From Pseudarthrobacter enclensis (GTDB lineage: Bacteria; Actinomycetota; Actinomycetes; Actinomycetales; Micrococcaceae): a stretch of DNA of 64,000 nucleotides. The stretch covers positions 62,001 through 126,000 of the forward strand of contig NZ_JAUSRE010000003.1 of assembly GCF_030811655.1 (NCBI RefSeq), given 5' to 3'. A model generated the notes under the pieces. That model was not told the DNA's origin. It was given only the letters and a program-made list of their open reading frames with translations, and did no database searches. Made by a program: the position numbers and the translations under genes. The first letter of the stretch is position 1. Each line of letters begins with the position of its first letter. Below are positions 15,358-24,627 of this stretch, in pieces.

Positions 15358-16170
15358 TCAGATCTTGGTGACCTGGTTGAACGCCAGGGTGACGGGCGTT
15401 TCGCGCTCGAAGATGGAGACCAGCACCACGAGGGTCTGGGACTCGGGCTTGATCTCGGAGATCGTGGCGGGAAGGGTTTCGAACGGGCCTTCCTTGACGA
15501 TGACGGACTCGCCGACCTCGAAGTCAACAGCCACGGGAACCTGGTTCTGCTTGTTGACCGGCTTGCCCTTCTCGGCCTGCTCCTCTTCGAAGACGGGGGC
15601 GAGCATGGAGAAGACTTCATCCAAACGCAGCGGGACCGGGTTGTGGGCATTGCCCACGAAGCCGGTGACGCCGGGGGTGTGGCGGACGGCGCCCCAGGAG
15701 GCGTCGGTCAGGTCCATGCGGACCAGGACGTAGCCGGGGATGCGGACGCGGTTGATCACCTTGCGCTGGGCGTTCTTGATCTCCACGACTTCTTCCATGG
15801 GCACCTGGATTTCGAAGATGTAATCTTCCATGTCCAGGGTCTGGATGCGGGTCTCCAGGTTGGCCTTCACGCGGTTTTCGTAGCCGGCGTAGGAGTGGAT
15901 GACGTACCAGTCACCTTCCTGGCGGCGCAGCTTGGCCTTGAACTCCTCTGCGGGGTCCGCGGCCGCGGTGGCTGCCGCTGCGGCAAGGGCGTCGGTCTCT
16001 TCGCCATCGACATCCGCTGAGTCGGCTTCGGATGCCTCTGCATCGTCGGAGGCGGCATCATCGGACTCGGGCGCGGAGGACTCAACCTCGGACTCTTCAC
16101 CGGCTTCCGCCGTGACGTCCTGGGATTCTTCCAACCCGGTCTCGGTTACCTCGAGCTCCTGCTCAGACAC
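15358..16170 (-). CDS. nusG: Transcription elongation/antitermination factor NusG
   Basis: Binds RNA polymerase and couples it to Rho and the ribosome. The GTG at 16168-16170, preceded by GCAGGAGA, gives 270 aa beginning with the [11 protein letters not shown] segment. The upstream ATG at 16200 lacks such a site. The first roughly 75 residues are a low-complexity acidic extension (Glu/Asp/Ala/Ser), a feature of actinobacterial NusG. The NGN domain ([20 protein letters not shown] onward) and the C-terminal KOW domain ([20 protein letters not shown]) follow. It lies 113 bases after secE. Confidence 0.97.
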   Translation of the reverse strand: MSEQELEVTETGLEESQDVTAEAGEESEVESSAPESDDAASDDAEASEADSADVDGEETDALAAAAATAAADPAEEFKAKLRRQEGDWYVIHSYAGYENRVKANLETRIQTLDMEDYIFEIQVPMEEVVEIKNAQRKVINRVRIPGYVLVRMDLTDASWGAVRHTPGVTGFVGNAHNPVPLRLDEVFSMLAPVFEEEQAEKGKPVNKQNQVPVAVDFEVGESVIVKEGPFETLPATISEIKPESQTLVVLVSIFERETPVTLAFNQVTKI

Positions 16171-16283
16171 TTGGTCTCCTGCTTCCTCATTGCCTAACAT
16201 GCCTATTTAAATGGCTCAATTCCGCACACCGGCGCTTCCTTCCGGTTTCCCGGGGAAACACGCGGCCTGCGGACCGTCCAGCC

Positions 16284-16568
16284 CTAGTGGTCCGTGGGGC
16301 CGGTACCGCCGAAGACCCAGCCGACAGCGGTTCCGAAACCAATGTCCAGCAGGCTGACGATGACCATCATGATGGCCACGAACACCAGCACCACGAGCGT
16401 GTAGTTGATCAGTTCCTTGCGGGTGGGGGCAACAACCTTCTTCAGTTCGCCAATGATCTGGCGGACAAAGAGTGCAATGCGGGCGAAGAAGTTTGCCTTG
16501 GCTTCCTTCTTAGCTGGGCGGCCCTTGGAGCTGCTGGCAGCTGTTTCGGTCACCTGGTCCTCGCTCAT
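16284..16568 (-). CDS. secE: Preprotein translocase subunit SecE
   Basis: Essential SecYEG channel subunit. It is 94 aa with a charged N-terminal cytosolic part. The amphipathic signature ELKKVVAPTRKELINYT precedes one transmembrane segment (LVVLVFVAIMMVIVSLLDIG). It stands between tRNA-Trp and nusG, the standard arrangement. Confidence 0.97.
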   Translation of the reverse strand: MSEDQVTETAASSSKGRPAKKEAKANFFARIALFVRQIIGELKKVVAPTRKELINYTLVVLVFVAIMMVIVSLLDIGFGTAVGWVFGGTGPTDH

Positions 16569-16650
16569 CTTTGCAATGGTGGATTACCCGGCCCTGATCA
16601 GAACCATGGTTGCTGCGCCTGCCCCGGGCTTTCGCCCGGAGCAGCTTGCG

Positions 16651-16723
16651 CAGGGCAGACAGGACTCGAACCTGCAACCTGCGGTTTTGGAGACCGCTGC
16701 GCTACCAATTGCGCCACTACCCT
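16651..16723 (-). tRNA. tRNA-Trp (anticodon CCA)
   Basis: A 73-nt cloverleaf: acceptor AGGGTAG pairs with CTGCCCT. The D-loop AATTGGTA, the anticodon stem CGGTC-TCCAAAA-CCG with CCA, and the T-loop GGTTCGAGTCC are all present. Discriminator G; CCA is not encoded. A CCGGGC/GCCCGG hairpin follows it (about 16624-16639). Confidence 0.96.
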
Positions 16724-17000
16724 ATGGAGTGAAATCCACTCTTTGACGGCCCAACACCCAGCTTGAACTGGGGCGCACGCCATCATCCGTGTTTCAACAC
16801 CGGTGAACCAGTCTACGCAAGAAGTCCGCGTAGGTAAAACCGGCCCGGCCGGCCCATCTGGAGTCCGGCCTGAAACCTGCCGCGCTGGGCAGTCATAAAT
16901 CAAAACCGGCACCCCGGAGGGTCCGGTGAACAGCATAGAGTAGAACTCGTCGAATCCCACATTCCAGCCATCCCGGCTGCAAGCGAAGAACGGACCTGCC

Positions 17001-18218
17001 ATGTCTGCCGCCCGCGTTTCCCAACGCATTTCCGCAATTGCCGAATCCGCAACCCTGGCCGTTGACGCCAAGGCCAAGGCGCTCAAGGCAGCTGGCCGGC
17101 CGGTTATCGGCTTCGGCGCGGGCGAACCCGACTTTCCCACGCCGGACTACATCGTCAAGGCCGCCATCGAGGCTGCCGGCCAACCCAAGTACCACCGCTA
17201 CTCCCCTGCGGGCGGGCTGCCTGAGCTGAAGAAGGCCATCGCGGAGAAGACCCTGCGCGATTCGGGCTACACCGTGGACCCGTCACAGGTACTGGTCACC
17301 AACGGCGGCAAGCAGGCGGTTTACAACACCTTCGCCACCTTGGTGGATCCAGGCGACGAGGTCATCGTGCCGGCTCCGTTCTGGACCACCTACCCGGAGG
17401 CCATCCGGCTGGCGGGCGGCGTGCCCGTGGAGGTCTTCGCCGGACCGGAACAGGACTACCTGGTCACCGTCGAACAGCTCGAAGCAGCCGTAACGGACCG
17501 GACCAAGATCCTGCTGTTCGTCTCGCCGTCGAACCCCACCGGCGCTGTCTACTCCCCGGAACAGGTGGCGGAGATCGGCAAGTGGGCAGCTGCCAAGGGC
17601 CTCTGGGTTGTCACGGACGAGATCTACGAACACCTGACCTACGACGGCGTCCCCTTCACCTCCATCGCAACGGCGGCCCCCGAATTGGGCGACAAGGTGG
17701 TCATCCTCAACGGCGTAGCCAAGACGTACGCCATGACGGGCTGGCGCGTGGGCTGGATGATCGGCCCGGCCGATGTCATCAAGGCCGCCACCAACCTGCA
17801 GTCCCACGCCACCTCCAACGTGTCCAACATCATGCAGGTCGCCGCCCTCGCTGCCGTCTCCGGCCCGCTGACCGCCGTCGACGAGATGAAGGTTGCGTTT
17901 GACCGCCGCCGCAAGGCCATCGTCGCAGGCCTGAACGCGATCGAGGGCGTGGAATGCCCGACGCCGAAGGGTGCCTTCTACGTGTACGCGGACGTGCGTG
18001 CGCTGCTGGGCAAGGAATTCCCGACGGCGTCCGGCACCGCCACCCCGCAGACCTCCGCCGAGCTGGCGTCGCTGATCCTCGACGAGGTTGAGGTGGCAGT
18101 GGTTCCCGGCGAGGCCTTCGGGCCCTCCGGCTTCCTGCGTCTCTCCTACGCCCTGGGCGATGAGGACCTGGCCACCGGCGTCCAGCGCCTGCAGGACTTC
18201 CTGGGCAAGGCCCAGTAA
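17001..18218 (+). CDS. PLP-dependent aminotransferase (aspartate aminotransferase-like, class I)
   Basis: Transfers an amino group between an amino acid and a 2-oxoacid, probably aspartate or an aromatic/branched substrate. It is 405 aa. The cofactor lysine is Lys241 in [16 protein letters not shown]. The phosphate-binding SNPTGAVY and the C-terminal arginine region [18 protein letters not shown] match fold-type I, subgroup I-gamma. A single gene divergent from tRNA-Trp/secE, ending in a strong bidirectional terminator. The exact substrate is not certain. Confidence 0.9.
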   Translation: MSAARVSQRISAIAESATLAVDAKAKALKAAGRPVIGFGAGEPDFPTPDYIVKAAIEAAGQPKYHRYSPAGGLPELKKAIAEKTLRDSGYTVDPSQVLVTNGGKQAVYNTFATLVDPGDEVIVPAPFWTTYPEAIRLAGGVPVEVFAGPEQDYLVTVEQLEAAVTDRTKILLFVSPSNPTGAVYSPEQVAEIGKWAAAKGLWVVTDEIYEHLTYDGVPFTSIATAAPELGDKVVILNGVAKTYAMTGWRVGWMIGPADVIKAATNLQSHATSNVSNIMQVAALAAVSGPLTAVDEMKVAFDRRRKAIVAGLNAIEGVECPTPKGAFYVYADVRALLGKEFPTASGTATPQTSAELASLILDEVEVAVVPGEAFGPSGFLRLSYALGDEDLATGVQRLQDFLGKAQ

Positions 18219-18350
18219 CGCCCCATCACCTTCCGCAGGCCAAAATCCAAACGCCCGCCCACTTCCTTAGGGAAGTGAGCGGGCGTTTGGATTTAACGCG
18301 CAGGAGCTGATGGGGCGTGTGGAGAAAAGCTGCCAAAGGTGATGGGGCGT
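18218..18350. repeat. Nested inverted-repeat element
   Basis: A perfect 15-nt inverted repeat (ACGCCCCATCACCTT at 18218-18232, AAGGTGATGGGGCGT at 18336-18350) encloses the long terminator palindrome. A third partial copy (GCTGATGGGGCGTG) lies at about 18306. The sequence between the aminotransferase and response-regulator stops is thus one composite palindromic element, too regular for chance. Confidence 0.7.
18243..18294. terminator. Long bidirectional terminator palindrome
   Basis: AAATCCAAACGCCCGC is mirrored by GCGGGCGTTTGGATTT, and the inner CACTTCC/GGAAGTG arms extend the pairing to about 23 bp with at most one mismatch around a short TTAG loop. It lies between convergent genes. Confidence 0.85.
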
Positions 18351-18380
18351 GGGGGTTTTGGGCCAAAGGGAGCGGGCGAT

Positions 18381-19070
18381 TCAGAGGAGGCGGCGCTCCG
18401 CGGCCCACTTGGTGAGCTCGTGCCGGCTGGAGAGCTGGAGCTTGCGCAGCACGGCCGACACGTGGGTTTCCACGGTCTTGATGCTGATAAAGAGTTCCTT
18501 GGCCACTTCCTTGTAGCTGTACCCCCGGGCGATGAGGCGCATGACCTCCAATTCCCGGGCCGAGAGCTTGTCCAGCTCATCGTCGGCAATGTCTGCGGGG
18601 GCCGTGCCGAAGGCGTCGAGGACGAATCCGGCAAGGCGCGGCGAGAAGACCGCGTCGCCACCGGCCACGCGGTGCACCGCGTCGGTGATCTCGGCACCGG
18701 AAATGGTCTTGGTGACGTAGCCGCGCGCCCCGGCTCGGATCACTGCCACCACGTCCTCCGCGGCGTCTGAGACGCTCAGCGCCAGGAAACGCGTGGTGGA
18801 CAGGAGAGCTGCCGAGCCTGCGATGACCTCGCGGCCCCCGCCGCCCAGTCCGCCGGGCAGGTGCACGTCCAGGAGGACGACGTCGGGGCGCTGTCCGGCA
18901 ATCACGGCGATGGCCTGCTCCACCGTTGCTGCCTCCCCCACCACGTGGATGCTGGCGTCAAGGTCCGCTTTAAGCCCGGACCGGAAGATGGCGTGATCGT
19001 CCACGATGACCACCCGCACGGAACTGGCCGGCCGGGTGCTTCCGGGGCCTGTCCCCTGGGTCATGTTCAT
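18381..19070 (-). CDS. LuxR/NarL-family response regulator
   Basis: Receiver domain with the acidic pair Asp24-Asp25, phospho-acceptor Asp68 (VVLLDVHLPG) and the Lys in GARGYVTKTISG. It is followed by a C-terminal LuxR HTH (LSARELEVMRLIARGYSYKE, then TVETHVSAVLRKLQ). The ATG at 19068-19070 overlaps the kinase stop as ATGA and has GGAAGGG just ahead, so the 229-aa form is translationally coupled to the kinase. It is the output of the PspC-kinase module; target genes are inferred to be the divergent PspC genes. Confidence 0.92.
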   Translation of the reverse strand: MNMTQGTGPGSTRPASSVRVVIVDDHAIFRSGLKADLDASIHVVGEAATVEQAIAVIAGQRPDVVLLDVHLPGGLGGGGREVIAGSAALLSTTRFLALSVSDAAEDVVAVIRAGARGYVTKTISGAEITDAVHRVAGGDAVFSPRLAGFVLDAFGTAPADIADDELDKLSARELEVMRLIARGYSYKEVAKELFISIKTVETHVSAVLRKLQLSSRHELTKWAAERRLL

Positions 19071-20428
19071 GTTTTCCCTTCCCAATGTTCCGCTGCAGCA
19101 GGCAGCCTTAGGCGGACTTCCGTGCCGTCAGCGGTGCTGAGGATTGCCGCGGAGCCGCCGTGCCGTTTCATCCTGCCGATGATCGATTCGCGCACGCCCA
19201 GCCGGTCCGCCGGCACCTCGCCCAGCTCGAAGCCGGGCCCCCTGTCCTTGATGAAGATTTCCGTCTGCCCGTCCGACGCCTCAAGGTAGACCGAAACCGT
19301 CCCGCCCCCGTGCCGCGAGGCATTGAGCATGGCTTCCCGGGCCGCCTGGACCAGGGCTTCGTTTGCCTCAGTCATGGCGGCGTCGCCAACGGTCACAACC
19401 TCCACCGCGTTGCCTAGCAGGTCCTCCACTTCGGCGGCGGCGGCCTTGACGCGGGCGGAAAGCTGCCCGCTTTCCCGGCCCGGATCCTGGAACAGCCAGC
19501 CACGCAGCTCACGTTCCTGGGCACGGGCCAGGCGGACGACGTCGTGCTCGTTGCCTGCCCGCCGCTGGATCAAGGCGAGCGTCTGCAGGACGGAATCGTG
19601 CAGGTGGGCGGCGATCTCCGCCCGCTCCGTTTCCCGGATCCGCCCTGAACGCTCGGCCTCCAGGTCCCGCCAAAACTTCAGCGCCCACGGCAACAGGACC
19701 AGCACCACGCCGCCCAGCACGGCAACCGATGCCAGCAGCGCAAGCCAGGTCTGTTCCCACGAGCCGGAACCGGACACCATCACCAGCACACCGGCCACCA
19801 CCAAGGCCAGGCCGGCGGCAAGCCGGCCCCATCCGCCGGCCTGGTCAGCCTTGGTCTTGTCCACCAGCCCGGCACGCCGGGTTTCGTCCAGCTGCATCCA
19901 GGCGATCGAGGCCCCGCTCAGCACCGCGGCCGCGGGGATCAGGGTCCCCAGGGAGACATCCACGCCCAGCATCTGCGCCACCATGATGCCGGCCACCAGC
20001 AGCAGCCCGCAGCCCAGGAGGATCTCCTTGCCGTAGCGCATCCCGCCGGCCCGGAACCAGGGCGGAGGAGCCGCCTCCCCGTCCGGCGCCTTGCCGTTGC
20101 CACCTGCGGCCGTGCCGGCGTCGGGCGCAGTTCGCTGTGGCGACGGGGCCTGAACGGCCTGGCCCTGCCCCGGTTGGCTCACAGCGGGAGCAATAGGCGA
20201 CGCCGGGCGGCGGGCACTGCGGCGTGCGGCCTCGTCCGCGGTGGGCACCATAATCCAGAGCCAGGCGTAGAAGACCAGGCCCGCCCCTCCCGCGAAGGCG
20301 GCGAGGACCATGGCCAACCGGACGTTCCTTACCGGCCAGCCCAGGTGCGCGGCCAGCCCGGAACAGACGCCCGCGATGACGCGGTCGCTGCTCCGCGCCA
20401 GGGGCGGGCGCACCGGGAGGGTTGTCAT
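19067..20428 (-). CDS. PspC-domain sensor histidine kinase
   Basis: 453 aa. An N-terminal PspC domain (residues about 12-63: SSDRVIAGVCSGLAAHLGWP, then a membrane segment to IMVPT) is fused to a kinase. After a Pro/Ala-rich linker, four further membrane segments span about 135-250. A HisKA_3 dimerisation helix has phospho-His277 (ERAEIAAHLHDSVLQTL), followed by a C-terminal ATPase (EANEALVQAAREAMLNASRH, GPGFELGEVPADRLG). The PspC fusion points to sensing of membrane stress, as in LiaS/PspC systems. Divergent from the next gene by 125 bases. Confidence 0.9.
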   Translation of the reverse strand: MTTLPVRPPLARSSDRVIAGVCSGLAAHLGWPVRNVRLAMVLAAFAGGAGLVFYAWLWIMVPTADEAARRSARRPASPIAPAVSQPGQGQAVQAPSPQRTAPDAGTAAGGNGKAPDGEAAPPPWFRAGGMRYGKEILLGCGLLLVAGIMVAQMLGVDVSLGTLIPAAAVLSGASIAWMQLDETRRAGLVDKTKADQAGGWGRLAAGLALVVAGVLVMVSGSGSWEQTWLALLASVAVLGGVVLVLLPWALKFWRDLEAERSGRIRETERAEIAAHLHDSVLQTLALIQRRAGNEHDVVRLARAQERELRGWLFQDPGRESGQLSARVKAAAAEVEDLLGNAVEVVTVGDAAMTEANEALVQAAREAMLNASRHGGGTVSVYLEASDGQTEIFIKDRGPGFELGEVPADRLGVRESIIGRMKRHGGSAAILSTADGTEVRLRLPAAAEHWEGKT

Positions 20429-20553
20429 GGATCAATCCAAACATGGATCAGGGTTGGCCGGGCCGGATCAAGGCCCTTGCCGGGGGCGGCTCAGGGACCG
20501 TTCAGGGTTTCCCCCAATAGAGGGCCGGATGGGCAGGGACGGAGGATCGAGGT

Positions 20554-22137
20554 ATGAACTCGCAGATCCCTCCCTCCGACGACGAACCGTCCGGGCCTCT
20601 GCCCGGCCCGGAAAGCCAGCCTCCCACTGAGCCGCTCCCGCCCTCCGCCCAGCTTCCCTCCCCCGGCCCAGAACACCCCGCCCCCGGACCGGGGGCGGCA
20701 CCTGGGGGCCAGGAGGCCGGTCCCGGCCCGAACTACGGTTTCCAGGACGGCCCGGCGCCGGCGGCCTCCACCGATTTCTTTGGCTGGGTCCGCAGCCAGG
20801 GCATTCACCGGGGAAACGACCGGTGGATCGGCGGCGTTTGCAGCGGCATCGCCCACCGGCTCAACGTTGATCCGATCATCATCCGCGGCGCCGCGATCGT
20901 CCTGACCCTCCTTGCCGGCATCGGCGTACTGGTCTACGGCCTTGCATGGGCCCTCCTGCCGGAACCCGACGGCAGGATCCACGTCCAGGAGGCCGGCGCG
21001 GGCCGTTGGTCGAGCGGCATGACCGGGGCCCTCATCGCCACAGTGCTGGGCCTCACAGGCCTGGGCGGAGGCTACTGGGGCTGGAGCCATAACGGCTTGA
21101 GCGGGCTGCTGTGGACCGTCTTCTGGGTCGGCGGCGCCATCTACCTCATCTACTACCTGACGCAGCGAAACAAGGCACATCCCACCATGGCGGGACACTC
21201 GGTTCCACCCCGGACCACCTATCCTGCGGGACGCCCGGGAACAGGAGCTGCCTCGGCATTTTCCACCGGCACGGCTTCCGCGCCGGCCCCGGGACACCCG
21301 GCAACGCCTCAGTATGGCCCGCCCACCATCGGAGCGGGCACAGACGGAGGCTACGGGCCTCCCACCGGCGCAGGCCCTGGAAGGCCCGGGCCCAGCGCCG
21401 CCGGCCCCGCCGGGGCCGGGAACGGCACAGGGTTCGGCGGCCCGGGCAGCGCGGCGACCGGCGGTGGCAGCTACCCCGCCCCGTGGGTCCCGCCCCGGCC
21501 GTCGAAGCCGCGGCCGGCTGGACCGGGCGCTCCCGCGGTGGCCATCGCAACGGGCGCTGCCCTTGTGGTGGGCGGCGGACTGAAGGCGCTGGACGCCGCC
21601 AACATCATCAACCTGGGCGGCTCGGCCAACGCCATTGTGTGGGCCAGCGCGGCAGCAGTCCTTGGCCTGGGCATCCTGGTGGCCGGCTTCCGCGGACGGA
21701 CCGCCGGCATCCTGAGCCTGTTTGCCGTGATAGCACTGGTCACCGGCGGTATCTACAACACCCTGGACGACGGCCGGATGCGGTTCCAGCAGGTGGACTG
21801 GAGCCCTGCCGGAATCGAGGAAGCGCGCGGGGGCATCGACATCACGGCCGGGCGGGGAACCGTGAACCTCACGGACCTCTCCCCAAGCACCCCCCTGACC
21901 TCCGACGTCGTGGTGCCCCTGGACATCACGGCCAGCAACGTGACGGTGGTCATCCCGCGAAACCTGCCAGTGGACATCAAGGCGGACATGACCATGGGGA
22001 ACCTGAACGAGCCAAGCGGCCAACGCGGCGGTACCACCACCCGCGAGAGCACCTACAACACGGACAAACCGGGCAACCACCTGGTGGTGCAGATCGACGG
22101 AACCTTCAGCAACGTCACCATCCAGGAAGGCAACTGA
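20554..22137 (+). CDS. PspC-domain membrane protein with C-terminal LiaF-like (toast-rack) domain
   Basis: 527 aa. A Pro-rich cytosolic N-terminus (1-70) is followed by a PspC domain (GNDRWIGGVCSGIAHRLNVD then a membrane helix ending ALLPEPDG). After this come two membrane helices, a long Gly/Pro/Ala linker (about 215-325), three more membrane helices (about 328-405), and a beta-rich C-terminal domain (GGIDITAGRGTVNLTDLS ... VVQIDGTFSNVTIQ) resembling the LiaF/DUF4097 repeat fold. GGAGG precedes the ATG. First gene of a three-gene operon and a likely target or partner of the divergent kinase. Confidence 0.85.
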   Translation: MNSQIPPSDDEPSGPLPGPESQPPTEPLPPSAQLPSPGPEHPAPGPGAAPGGQEAGPGPNYGFQDGPAPAASTDFFGWVRSQGIHRGNDRWIGGVCSGIAHRLNVDPIIIRGAAIVLTLLAGIGVLVYGLAWALLPEPDGRIHVQEAGAGRWSSGMTGALIATVLGLTGLGGGYWGWSHNGLSGLLWTVFWVGGAIYLIYYLTQRNKAHPTMAGHSVPPRTTYPAGRPGTGAASAFSTGTASAPAPGHPATPQYGPPTIGAGTDGGYGPPTGAGPGRPGPSAAGPAGAGNGTGFGGPGSAATGGGSYPAPWVPPRPSKPRPAGPGAPAVAIATGAALVVGGGLKALDAANIINLGGSANAIVWASAAAVLGLGILVAGFRGRTAGILSLFAVIALVTGGIYNTLDDGRMRFQQVDWSPAGIEEARGGIDITAGRGTVNLTDLSPSTPLTSDVVVPLDITASNVTVVIPRNLPVDIKADMTMGNLNEPSGQRGGTTTRESTYNTDKPGNHLVVQIDGTFSNVTIQEGN

Positions 22138-22138
22138 C

Positions 22139-22396
22139 ATGGACAGCGGCAACATTCCGACGACGGCGGACCAGGACCTTGAGGGCCGGGCACCTGCCAG
22201 GGTGGGGACGGTGGTGTGGGGACTGATCGTCCTGGCGCTGGCGGTGCTGATCATCGTGGCGCAGTTGGGCATCGTCACCCTCAACGGCACCTACGTCTTG
22301 ATCGGCCTGATGATTGGGGCGGGCGTGGCCCTGGTGGTGGGCGGCCTGCTCTCAGCCCGGAAACGTGACAACCAACCGACGACAGGGAAGTCTTGA
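22139..22396 (+). CDS. Small membrane protein in the PspC operon
   Basis: 85 aa with two membrane helices (about 24-42 TVVWGLIVLALAVLIIVAQL, and about 50-72) and a short basic C-tail. It starts one base after the preceding stop and ends 3 bases before the next gene, so it is surely cotranscribed. No catalytic motif is visible; a structural or regulatory role in the envelope-stress module is inferred. Confidence 0.85.
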   Translation: MDSGNIPTTADQDLEGRAPARVGTVVWGLIVLALAVLIIVAQLGIVTLNGTYVLIGLMIGAGVALVVGGLLSARKRDNQPTTGKS

Positions 22397-22399
22397 ACC

Positions 22400-22654
22400 A
22401 TGGATAAGTTCTTCAGCATTGTCAGGGGCCTTGGCCTGAAGCGCGGCCCGGAGCGGTGGCTTGGCGGAGTCTGCGGCGGCATCGCTGCCAAGCTCAATGT
22501 GGACGTAGCTTTTGTCCGTATCGCCTTCCTGCTCTTCGCACTGCTTCCGGGGCCGGCCTTCGTTTTCTACGTCCTCGCGTGGGTGATCCTCCCGGACCAG
22601 CGTAACGAGATTCCGCTGCAGACGTTCCTGGACCGCCGCTCACTCGGTCGCTGA
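22400..22654 (+). CDS. Stand-alone PspC-domain protein
   Basis: 84 aa, essentially one PspC domain: KRGPERWLGGVCGGIAAKLN is followed by a membrane segment ending VLAWVILPDQRNE. This is the third PspC domain in 3.6 kb. It ends the operon and is followed by a strong terminator. Confidence 0.9.
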   Translation: MDKFFSIVRGLGLKRGPERWLGGVCGGIAAKLNVDVAFVRIAFLLFALLPGPAFVFYVLAWVILPDQRNEIPLQTFLDRRSLGR

Positions 22655-22681
22655 CCGGGCCGGCTTCCGCCGCCAGCCAAT

Positions 22682-22722
22682 AGCCCCCGCCCGGTGAATC
22701 CGTTCATCGGGCGGGGGCTTTT
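22682..22722 (+). terminator. Terminator of the PspC operon
   Basis: AGCCCCCGCCCG pairs perfectly with CGGGCGGGGGCT (12 bp, 14-base loop) and is followed by TTTT. It begins 28 bases after the last PspC stop. Confidence 0.92.
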
Positions 22723-22857
22723 GGCTGCCCTGATTCCGCTGCGTGCCGGCCCGCATGTAACCGGTTTGTGTCGTACCCCACACACCCCACTACACTTCTA
22801 GGTGAGCTCAGCGTGGCGCTCTGCCTGTAAACCTTCTTCCCAGGATTTGAGCCGAAC

Positions 22858-23883
22858 ATGAAAATTGGAATCCTCACCAGCGGCGGCGACTGCCCCGGAC
22901 TGAACGCCGTTATCCGAGGCGCAGTATTGAAGGGCATCGCCGTCCACGGCCAGGAATTCGTAGGATTCCGCGACGGCTGGCGCGGCGTGGTGGAGGGCGA
23001 CATCATCGAAATCCCCCGCACCATGGTCCGCGGCATTGCCAAGCAGGGCGGCACCATCCTGGGCACATCCCGCACCAACCCGTTCGAAAACGGCGGCGGA
23101 CCCGAGGCCATCAAGGCCCACATGGACCGCCTGGGCATCGATGCCATCATCGCTATCGGCGGTGAAGGGACCCTGGCAGCAGCCAAGCGACTGACCGACG
23201 CCGGCCTCAAGATCGTGGGCGTCCCCAAGACGGTGGACAACGACCTTGACGCCACCGACTACACCTTCGGTTTCGACACCGCCGTGCAGATCGCCACCGA
23301 AGCAATCGACCGGCTCCGTACCACTGGCGAGTCCCACCACCGCTGCATGATCGCTGAAGTCATGGGCCGCCACGTGGGCTGGATTGCCCTGCACGCGGGC
23401 ATGGCCGCCGGCGCGCACGCCATTCTCATTCCGGAGCAGAAGGTGAGCATCGAGCAGATCACCGACTGGGTCAAGGAGGCCCATGCCCGCGGCCGCGCGC
23501 CGTTGGTGGTGGTGGCCGAAGGCTTCGTGCCGGAGCACATGGAAAGCCCGCACTCCGAGCGTGGACTGGACACATTCGGCCGGCCGCGCCTGGGCGGCAT
23601 CGCCGACCAGTTGGCCCCCGAGTTGGAGGCAAGGACCGGCATCGAAACGCGTGCCACCATCCTGGGCCACATCCAGCGCGGCGGCGTCCCCTCCGCCTTC
23701 GACCGGGTCCTGGCCACCCGGCTGGGCATGGCCGCAATCGACTCCGTGGTTGAAGGATACTGGGGCACCATGGTGGCGCTGAAGGGCACCGACATCCGGC
23801 ATGTGGCCTTCGAGGAAGCCCTTGGCCAGCTGAAGACCGTCCCGCAGAACCGCTATGACGAGGCCGCGGTCCTGTTCGGCTAA
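22858..23883 (+). CDS. pfkA: 6-phosphofructokinase (ATP- or PPi-dependent)
   Basis: Phosphorylates fructose 6-phosphate, the committed glycolytic step. It is 341 aa with GILTSGGDCPGLNAVIRG (phosphoryl-donor loop), GGEGT at 101-105 and PKTVDNDLDATDYTFGFDTA with the catalytic Asp at 127-129. The two donor-specificity positions are Gly104 (as in ATP enzymes) and Lys124 (as in PPi enzymes). This mixed state is known in actinomycete PFKs, where either donor is used, so the donor cannot be called. A single gene preceded by the PspC terminator; a TACACT box at about 22788 may be its -10. Confidence 0.95.
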   Translation: MKIGILTSGGDCPGLNAVIRGAVLKGIAVHGQEFVGFRDGWRGVVEGDIIEIPRTMVRGIAKQGGTILGTSRTNPFENGGGPEAIKAHMDRLGIDAIIAIGGEGTLAAAKRLTDAGLKIVGVPKTVDNDLDATDYTFGFDTAVQIATEAIDRLRTTGESHHRCMIAEVMGRHVGWIALHAGMAAGAHAILIPEQKVSIEQITDWVKEAHARGRAPLVVVAEGFVPEHMESPHSERGLDTFGRPRLGGIADQLAPELEARTGIETRATILGHIQRGGVPSAFDRVLATRLGMAAIDSVVEGYWGTMVALKGTDIRHVAFEEALGQLKTVPQNRYDEAAVLFG

Positions 23884-23910
23884 GCCACCGTGCCGCCCTA
23901 GGCTGGGAGC

Positions 23911-24627
23911 ATGACACTCGATCCCGGCTCCGCGGCCATCATCCAGCTGGCATGGGCCCGCCGTCTTGGCCTTGACGACGATGCTTTCGGTGACGCCCTG
24001 GCTTCCGGCGAACGGATTGTCCGCGCCGACGAGTCATGCCGCACCGTCGAGTTCGTGCGGATATTCGGAAGTTCCGCGCTGGTGGGCCCGCAGAGCGTGA
24101 TCGATGCCGCCGCCGGCATCCCGGATGAGGAAATGGCCCAGCACGTGACCCTCCTGAAGCTCACCCGGGAACACGGCGGCCATGGACTCGGGGCTTCCGC
24201 CCTGTTCTTCGCCGACGACCTGCCGCTCCAGCAGCCGTCCGAAGAGCTGACCGTTTCGCACGGAAATCCCGAGGCCATCGAGCTGGAGGGCCGTTGCCCA
24301 CCGGACGACGTCAACGAAGTGGGGCTCTCCGACCTGGAAAACCGCTACACCATCGTGCACGAACTGGACGGCAGGCGTGTTCCCCTGGCCTGCGGGGCCT
24401 ACGGGGAATGGGAGGGCCTGTTGGGCAACATGGGCGTGCTGGTGGACCCTGAGTGGCGGCGGCGCGGCCTGGGCTCACTGGCCGGCTCCATCGCGGCGCA
24501 CGAGGCACTGGCCGCCGGGCTGACCCTGCAGTGGCGTGCCGATGTGAGCAACACCGGCTGCCTGGCCCTGGCCCGGAAACTGGGCCTCTCAGCCGGCGGA
24601 ATCCAGACCAGCGTCAACCTTCGCTGA
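23911..24627 (+). CDS. GNAT-family N-acetyltransferase
   Basis: 238 aa. The C-terminal third carries the acetyl-CoA-binding loop (MGVLVDPEWRRRGLGSLAGS) and the closing strand with DVSNTGCLALARKLGLSAGG. The N-terminal 130 residues are diverged and not assignable. It follows pfkA by 27 bases. Its last 39 bases overlap the 3' end of the opposing exporter gene. The acceptor is unknown. Confidence 0.8.
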   Translation: MTLDPGSAAIIQLAWARRLGLDDDAFGDALASGERIVRADESCRTVEFVRIFGSSALVGPQSVIDAAAGIPDEEMAQHVTLLKLTREHGGHGLGASALFFADDLPLQQPSEELTVSHGNPEAIELEGRCPPDDVNEVGLSDLENRYTIVHELDGRRVPLACGAYGEWEGLLGNMGVLVDPEWRRRGLGSLAGSIAAHEALAAGLTLQWRADVSNTGCLALARKLGLSAGGIQTSVNLR

